Origin: Rhodospirillales bacterium
Lineage (GTDB): Bacteria; Pseudomonadota; Alphaproteobacteria; Rhodospirillales; Defluviicoccaceae
Reading direction: 5' to 3'
Assembly: GCA_016710335.1 (NCBI GenBank)
Contig: JADJXQ010000024.1
Coordinates: 1-40,000 of the forward strand
DNA: 40,000 nucleotides
Under the pieces are notes generated by a model that searched no databases, was not told the DNA's origin, and saw only the letters and a list, made by a program, of their open reading frames with translations. The translations under genes were made by a program, and so were the position numbers. Shown here piece after piece: positions 34,744 to 40,000 of the stretch (its first letter is position 1; every line of letters begins with the position of its first letter).

Positions 34744-34749
34744 ATTATA
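34744..34749 (-). promoter_or_regulatory. Consensus -10 box ahead of the propeller gene
   Basis: On the minus strand TATAAT occurs at 34749-34744, 43 bases before ATG 34701, with no clear -35 at 16-18 bases. The remaining DNA to the IS end (34750-34961) has no gene I can support. Confidence 0.4.
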
Positions 34750-34961
34750 CCGTCAACGCGGCGAATACAGCACGTTGATAGCTGCGGACGCGCGCCCATC
34801 AACACAGATGCGCCACAGGTGCGGTGTGTCGACGGAAATTGCGCGTGCACGATCTTGCGTCGACGTCACGGCTGTGGATCCCACTTTTGCTCCACAAAGG
34901 TTCGAAATGCACCTCGTACAAGCCGTTGTTACAACCGGTAAGCCATTAGTCTACTTTGCAG

Positions 34962-36360
34962 GTAGTGCCCCGCGGCGTGGTGTATGAGGGTGGGCCCTCG
35001 GAGAGGCTCGAGCTGATCAGGTCGCCACGGCGGGCAGCCTGACGTGGTGAGTATCGGTGATGCGGGCCAGCGACTCCAGCCCCATGTAGCGGCGCGCGAC
35101 AGCCCACTCGTCGTTGGTCTCGATCATCAGCGCGCCGACAAGGCGAACGATGGCCGCGTCGTTGGGGAAGATCCCGACCACGTCGGAGCGGCGCTTGATC
35201 TCTTTATTCACGCGCTCGAGGGGATTGGTCGAGCTGATCTGCGCCCAGTGCTCCTTGGGGAAGTCCATGTAGGCGAGGACGTCGTCGCGCGAGGCATCCA
35301 TCATGGCGCCAAGCCGATCGTTCTTCTCGCGGAGCGCGTCGGCGACGGCGTCCCACTGGGCCTCCGCCTCGGCCTTGGTCTCCTGGGCGAAGATCGTCTT
35401 GAGCATCGCGGCCACGGCGGTGCGCTGCTTGGCCGGGGCATGAGCGAGCGCGTTTCTGAGCCAATGAACGCGGCATCTTTGGTTCGTGGCATCGAACACG
35501 CGCCGCGCTGCCGCCCGCAGCCCCTTGTGATCGTCGGCTACGACGAGCTTCACGCCGCGCAGGCCGCGATCGGCGAGGGACCGGAGGAAGTCGGTCCAGA
35601 ATGTCTCCGCCTCCGACGGGCCGGTGGCAACGCCGAGCACCTCGCGCCGGCCATCCTCGTTGACGGCGACAGCTATTATCACGGCGCGGCTGATGATCCG
35701 CCCGTTCTCGCGGACGCGGATGTAGGTGGCGTCGAGCCAGAGAAAGGGCCACGCGCCTTCGAGCGGGCGGTCGAGGAACGCCTGCACGCGCTCGTCGATC
35801 TCGGCGCAGAGACGGCTCACCTGGCTCTTGGACACACCCGTCCCGCCCATGGCCCGCACCGGGTCGTCGACGGAGCGCGTCGAGACGCCGTGCACGTAAG
35901 CTTCCTGTATGACGGCCACGAGGGCCTTCTCCGCCGTCCTGCGCGGCTCGAGGAAGCTCGGGAAGTAGCTGCCCTTGCGCAACCTGGGGATCGCCAGGTT
36001 GATCCGGCCGGCGCGGGTTTCCCAGCCTCGCTCCCGATAGCCGTTGCGCTGCGTTGTGCGCGCCGACATGCGCGCGCCCTTCGGCGCGCCGGTCGCGGCC
36101 TCGACCTCCATCTCCATGAGCCGCTCGGCGGCGTAGGCGAGCATGTCGCGGACGAGATCCTCGTCGGCGGACTTCTCCACCAGTTCCATCAGGGTCATTC
36201 TGTCGTCGGTCATCGTCGTCTCCGGTTCCGTTCCAGGTCTCACAACCCGAACCTTCTCCGAAGACCGGCGATGGCCGCCAGCGTCACCGCCGGCCGCGCG
36301 CTGCGCTACGCCGGAGGCTCCGCGCGCGGCCTCCTCCTACACCACGTCCGGGGGCACTGC
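34962..36360 (-). mobile_element. IS256-family insertion sequence
   Basis: The transposase gene is flanked by imperfect 28-bp inverted repeats at 34962-34989 and 36333-36360 (starting GTAGTGCCCCGCGG and, read inward, GCAGTGCCCCCGGA), matching at about 22 of 28 positions. The length is about 1.4 kb, normal for IS256. The flanks (CTTTGCAG left, TACTATAC right) show no 8-9 bp duplication, so the element may have recombined or the target copies have diverged. It separates the propeller gene from the STAND gene. Confidence 0.8.
35017..36213 (-). CDS. IS256-family transposase
   Basis: A 398-residue mutator-type transposase, intact. The DDE triad is Asp161 in LWLDATYIRVRENG, Asp227 in LVVADDHKGL and Glu333 in SSTNPLERVNKEIKRR. 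The Cys247-x-x-His250 motif is in QRCRVHWLRNALAH, typical of IS256 and eukaryotic MULE enzymes. The N-terminal part has NGYRERGWETRAGRINLAIP. ATG 36213 is preferred over an upstream in-frame start at 36243. The frame is complete, so the element could still be active. Confidence 0.93.
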   Translation of the reverse strand: MTDDRMTLMELVEKSADEDLVRDMLAYAAERLMEMEVEAATGAPKGARMSARTTQRNGYRERGWETRAGRINLAIPRLRKGSYFPSFLEPRRTAEKALVAVIQEAYVHGVSTRSVDDPVRAMGGTGVSKSQVSRLCAEIDERVQAFLDRPLEGAWPFLWLDATYIRVRENGRIISRAVIIAVAVNEDGRREVLGVATGPSEAETFWTDFLRSLADRGLRGVKLVVADDHKGLRAAARRVFDATNQRCRVHWLRNALAHAPAKQRTAVAAMLKTIFAQETKAEAEAQWDAVADALREKNDRLGAMMDASRDDVLAYMDFPKEHWAQISSTNPLERVNKEIKRRSDVVGIFPNDAAIVRLVGALMIETNDEWAVARRYMGLESLARITDTHHVRLPAVAT

Positions 36361-36554
36361 TACTATACTATGCACAGGCGCACACCCGCCTCAAGGACGA
36401 GGAGTACGCACAAGCAAAACCAGCGCTGAAACCGATCTTTGGCTCCCCGTCAATCTGCAACTCAAGGAATTCGGGTTTGCCAAGTTGGTCGCCACTTGTG
36501 GCTGATCAAGAATGGTTTAGAAACAAGCCTCGGATTGGGGGAGTATCTGTATCC

Positions 36555-39500
36555 ATGCAGGGCGTTTTGGCGTGGCTGTTGAATTCGGACAACTGGGAGA
36601 AGTTGGCCGCAATCATTGGCGTGTTCGCCATTTTTTGTGGAGGTGTCTGGAAAGTACTTACATACTATCAATCTCGCCGATCAGAGTCGAAACCCCGGGC
36701 GGTTGTGGCTCCGGAACCAAAAACAACGCTGGGGAAGCCCGTCGGCGCCCCGCCGTTGCCGCCCAACTACTTGCCACGTGCGGAGCACGTGGGACCCTTA
36801 AAGGAAGCCGTCCTCAATGCCCCTGATCTGGCACTAGGCATCACAAGCGAGGCCATCGGCTCCGGTCTTGTCGGCATGGGTGGCATCGGAAAGACAGTGG
36901 CGGCGACGGCCCTGGCCTGGGACTCTGAAGTGCGCAAGGCATTCCCAGACGGTATTGTGTGGCTGAGCTTTGGCCGTCACGCCGATGTTGTTCAACAGCA
37001 AATGGAACTCGTCCACGCTCTCGGGAGCGCACCGGTTGTCGTCGAGAACTGGATGGACGGCCGCAATCATCTGAGCCGCCTTACAAGAGATCGGCGATGC
37101 CTTGTGATCCTCGACGACGTTTGGGAGTCGCAGCACGCCGAAGCCTTTACGCGACTGGGGGAGCGCTGCCGGTTGGTTGTCACCACACGGGACGCTGCAG
37201 TGCTGCAAAAAATCGGTGCCCTGCAGCATCGGCTCGACGTCTTGGAGCAAGAGAAGGCCTGGGAATTTCTAGCCAAGAGTGCCGGGTTGGATGGCAAACC
37301 GATGCCCTTCGAGAGCATCGACATCGCACGATTATGTGGAAACCTGCCACTGGCACTTGCTGTTGTCGGGGCACTCGTCCGAACCGAACACCTCACCTGG
37401 GAAGAAGTGCGGGACCGCCTGGAGGCCGCAGACATCGACCACTTGCGCGCCAAACTCCCGAGCCATGAAGGCGTTCTGCCCGCTCTCGAGATTAGCGTCG
37501 ATGCTCTGCCGGACAGGGAAAGGGCGGCCTTTCTCGACTGCGCGGTGTTTCCCGAAGATGTCGCCATCCCCGAGCCCGCGCTGGAGACGTTGTGGACGCA
37601 GCGATTCACCGATCTCGCGGATGCGCGAGACGCGGCGCAGCTCCTTGTCGAACGTTCACTTGTCAGCCGTGACGACCAGCGACGCTACCGATTGCACGAC
37701 CTCTATCAGGACTATCTTCGATACAAGATCGAGGACGTGATTGCCGCTCATGGTCGACTGCTCGCGGCGTACCGAAGCCGGTGCTGCAATGGCTGGCCCA
37801 GCGGTCCAGATGATGGCTATTTCTTCCAGTTCCTAGCCTATCATCTTGAGGCAGCCGGTGAACACGAAGCACTTCGTTCGCTCGCGCTGGACTACGATTG
37901 GGTGGTCGCCAAGCTTACGGCAACCAGCGTCTTTGGCGTGCTGGACGACCTTTCAAGGCTGGGTGAGGATCAAACTGTCAACCTGCTCAAGTCAAGCTTA
38001 AGGCTGTCCTCCCCGACCCTTCTTGTCGATCGGATGCAGTTGCCTGGTCAGTTAATCGGTCGGCTTCGCGGGATCTATCAACCTGATGTCGAGATGCTCA
38101 TCGAGAAAGCCAAGCATGGATCGGGCGCCCCTTGGTTGTGCCCAAAGACAAACTCGTTGCACCCGCCGGGTGGCCCCCTACTGCAGACGTTCTTCGGGCA
38201 CACGTGTGGAGTTGACGCCATGGCGGTTCTACCTGACGGTCGTCGGGCCCTTTCAGGCTCGTCAGGCGGGGATGTGCGCCTATGGGATTTGGAGACCGGA
38301 GCCGAGTTAAATCGATTCGGATTGCACCGATCAGTTACGGCAGTGACCGTGGCAAGAGATGGGCGTCGTGTCCTCTCTGCCGGGCTCGAGGGCAATGTTC
38401 GATTGTGGGACCTCGAAACGGGCAAGACGCTGAAGTACTTTTCGCATCCTTCTGCTGTCAATTGTGTGGAGGCGCTGCCTGATGGGCGCCGCGCCCTTTC
38501 CGTCTCGGATAGGATCCTTCACGTCTGGGATCTTCAAGCGGGAGTTGAGCTGAAGAGATTTGAAGCGCATACAGAAGGGGTCAACGCTGTAGCGATCTTG
38601 GCCGATGGTCGCCGCGTCATCTCCGCGTCCTGGGACAGCACCTTGCGTTTATGGGATTTGGAAAGTGGAGATCAGTTAGTGCTTCTTGAAGGGCACGGCA
38701 GCGCGGTCCATGCAGTCGCGGTTTTTCCAGAGGGAAGCATGGCTATCTCGGGTGGGAGCGACGCAACACTCCGGCTGTGGGATCTGAAGTCTGGGCATTG
38801 CATAAAATGCCTTGAGGGGCACGCGGAATCTGTCAAATCCGTGGCGATACTGCCCGATAGCAGACGTGTGCTCTCAGGCTCTGAAGACAAAACCCTACGT
38901 CTGTGGGATCTGGACTCCGAGGTTGAGTTGAAACGGCTTGAAGGGCACACAGACTCTGTCGAGTCCGTGGCAATAGTACCCGATAGCAAGTTTGCGCTCT
39001 CAGGCTCAGAAGACGGAACCCTCCGCCTTTGGAACTTGGAGTCGGCAATCGAGTTTCGAGCTTTCGCAAGGCACTCAGATGAGGTTACCGCCATAGCGGT
39101 ATGCCCCGACGGTCGTCGCGGGCTCTCCAGCTCTTGGGACACAACACTACGTCTTTGGGACTTGCAGACCGGCACTGAGCTGAAACGTTTTGACGGGCAC
39201 ACGAATAAAATCAATGCGGCGGCGGTACTGCCAGATGGCTGCCATGCCCTCTCAGGCTCCAGAGACGGCACGATGCGTCTTTGGGACATCAGCACGGGCG
39301 CCGAACTAAAGTGCTGGACGCTGGGCAAATATAGTCTCACTACCTTGGCGGTGTTAACCGACGGCCGCCACGCCTTAGCAGGCTGCATTGATTACACGTT
39401 ACGTCTTTGGGATCTGGAAACGGGTCAAGAAGTGGGGCTTTTTAGGGGACACACTTCTCATGTAAGTGCAGTCACCGTACTCCCCAACGGTCGCCACGCT

Positions 39501-39944
39501 CTTTCGGCCTCTTGGGACGAGACCCTCCGCCTCTGGGATTTGGAAACGGGGACGGAGCTAAAATGCTTCAAAACTAACTTCGGCAGGCTCCGCACCGTAG
39601 CAGTTCTGCCAGACGGTTGCCGTGCACTCCTAGGCTCGGCAGCAGACAAGATCCACCTCTTAGACTTGGAGACTGGCGCTAAACTCAGACGACTTGAGGG
39701 ACACGGCGACGGTGTGTGGGGGGTGGCAGCTGTGGGCGATGGCAGACGCGCGCTTTCTGGTTCTGAGGATCATACGCTCCGTGTATGGGATCTGGAAGCG
39801 AGCAAGTGCATCGCTACTTTTACGGGTGACGCCGCGATCACCTCTGTGGCCTTTGCCGGCCCCAACTCCTTTGTCGCTGGATCAGCCAATGGCGCCATCC
39901 ACATTCTACAGTTGCGTAAATGTCAGCGGACGCTCACGTTCTAA
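36555..39944 (+). CDS. Membrane-anchored STAND ATPase: NB-ARC domain plus 14 WD40 repeats
   Basis: A 1129-residue Apaf-1-like protein. A hydrophobic segment at residues 17-36 (AAIIGVFAIFCGGVWKVLTY) anchors the N-terminus. The NB-ARC ATPase follows: P-loop GMGGIGKT at 107-114, Walker B CLVILDDVW at 182-190, VVTTRD at 208-213 and GNLPLALAVVGAL at 262-274. A winged-helix/helical arm (YRLHDLYQDYLRYK) lies near 390. From about 545 there are 14 WD units, most ending LRLWDLETG-like, enough for two seven-bladed propellers. STAND proteins oligomerise on sensing a ligand; bacterial ones include phage sensors. ATG 36555 is chosen over TTG 36477. No effector domain is visible. It is intact. Confidence 0.88.
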   Translation: MQGVLAWLLNSDNWEKLAAIIGVFAIFCGGVWKVLTYYQSRRSESKPRAVVAPEPKTTLGKPVGAPPLPPNYLPRAEHVGPLKEAVLNAPDLALGITSEAIGSGLVGMGGIGKTVAATALAWDSEVRKAFPDGIVWLSFGRHADVVQQQMELVHALGSAPVVVENWMDGRNHLSRLTRDRRCLVILDDVWESQHAEAFTRLGERCRLVVTTRDAAVLQKIGALQHRLDVLEQEKAWEFLAKSAGLDGKPMPFESIDIARLCGNLPLALAVVGALVRTEHLTWEEVRDRLEAADIDHLRAKLPSHEGVLPALEISVDALPDRERAAFLDCAVFPEDVAIPEPALETLWTQRFTDLADARDAAQLLVERSLVSRDDQRRYRLHDLYQDYLRYKIEDVIAAHGRLLAAYRSRCCNGWPSGPDDGYFFQFLAYHLEAAGEHEALRSLALDYDWVVAKLTATSVFGVLDDLSRLGEDQTVNLLKSSLRLSSPTLLVDRMQLPGQLIGRLRGIYQPDVEMLIEKAKHGSGAPWLCPKTNSLHPPGGPLLQTFFGHTCGVDAMAVLPDGRRALSGSSGGDVRLWDLETGAELNRFGLHRSVTAVTVARDGRRVLSAGLEGNVRLWDLETGKTLKYFSHPSAVNCVEALPDGRRALSVSDRILHVWDLQAGVELKRFEAHTEGVNAVAILADGRRVISASWDSTLRLWDLESGDQLVLLEGHGSAVHAVAVFPEGSMAISGGSDATLRLWDLKSGHCIKCLEGHAESVKSVAILPDSRRVLSGSEDKTLRLWDLDSEVELKRLEGHTDSVESVAIVPDSKFALSGSEDGTLRLWNLESAIEFRAFARHSDEVTAIAVCPDGRRGLSSSWDTTLRLWDLQTGTELKRFDGHTNKINAAAVLPDGCHALSGSRDGTMRLWDISTGAELKCWTLGKYSLTTLAVLTDGRHALAGCIDYTLRLWDLETGQEVGLFRGHTSHVSAVTVLPNGRHALSASWDETLRLWDLETGTELKCFKTNFGRLRTVAVLPDGCRALLGSAADKIHLLDLETGAKLRRLEGHGDGVWGVAAVGDGRRALSGSEDHTLRVWDLEASKCIATFTGDAAITSVAFAGPNSFVAGSANGAIHILQLRKCQRTLTF

Positions 39945-40000
39945 CCTCAACCAGCCGATCTGCGAGCACACCGAGGCGCCCCAACCCGACCCAGATGTGC

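Noticed and set aside
34953..36370. Target-site duplication of the IS256 element
   Set aside because: The 8-9 bases on the two sides do not match, so no duplication can be claimed.

Overview
The window is high-GC bacterial DNA, probably from an alphaproteobacterium. This is inferred from the prophage families present (DUF6441, DUF3489, gpW/gpE/gpD-type head genes, a ParB-domain DNA methyltransferase) and is not proven. Positions 1 to about 25,600 are most of a lambda-like (cos-type head gene order) prophage, and nearly all of it reads leftward. No integrase, tRNA or attachment site could be recognised, and the tail genes would lie beyond the left edge.

Late (head) region, read right to left from about 11.2 kb: terminase small and large subunits, gpW connector, portal, S49 protease with an apparent nested scaffold, decoration protein, major capsid protein, head-tail joining protein, DUF6441 protein and a small tail-associated protein. 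Three cargo insertions on the opposite strand interrupt it: a Phd/FitB-type toxin-antitoxin pair between protease and portal, a SAM methyltransferase plus DUF309 gene between capsid and head-tail joining genes, and a DUF3489 gene upstream of the terminase.

Middle and early region (12 to 25.4 kb): a small membrane protein, a ParB-N6/N4 methyltransferase fusion with palindromic repeats upstream, a broken trypsin-like peptidase flanked by a partial gene duplication, small phage genes, an antitoxin beside a 15-codon BrnT remnant, and a replication/recombination cassette. The cassette comprises a RuvC-like resolvase, Toprim primase-helicase, RecD/Dda-like helicase, Cas4-like nuclease, DUF6511 protein, Sak4-like ATPase and an HTH protein. 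Many of these genes overlap by 1-8 bases, so they are probably translationally coupled. The 3' end of the primase gene holds a cluster of 9-bp iteron-like repeats that may be the phage replication origin.

Accessory region (25.6 to 40 kb): two unrecognised genes diverge from a WYL-domain regulator of the type that controls defence loci, which makes this the best candidate for an undescribed system. It is followed by a large secreted helical-repeat protein and a convergent membrane-anchored beta-propeller protein that share a domain, an IS256-family element, and a membrane-anchored NB-ARC/WD40 STAND ATPase with 14 WD repeats.

At least nine genes contain frameshifts, in phage and non-phage genes alike. 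Either the locus is decaying or the assembly carries uncorrected indels, and the sequence alone cannot decide which.
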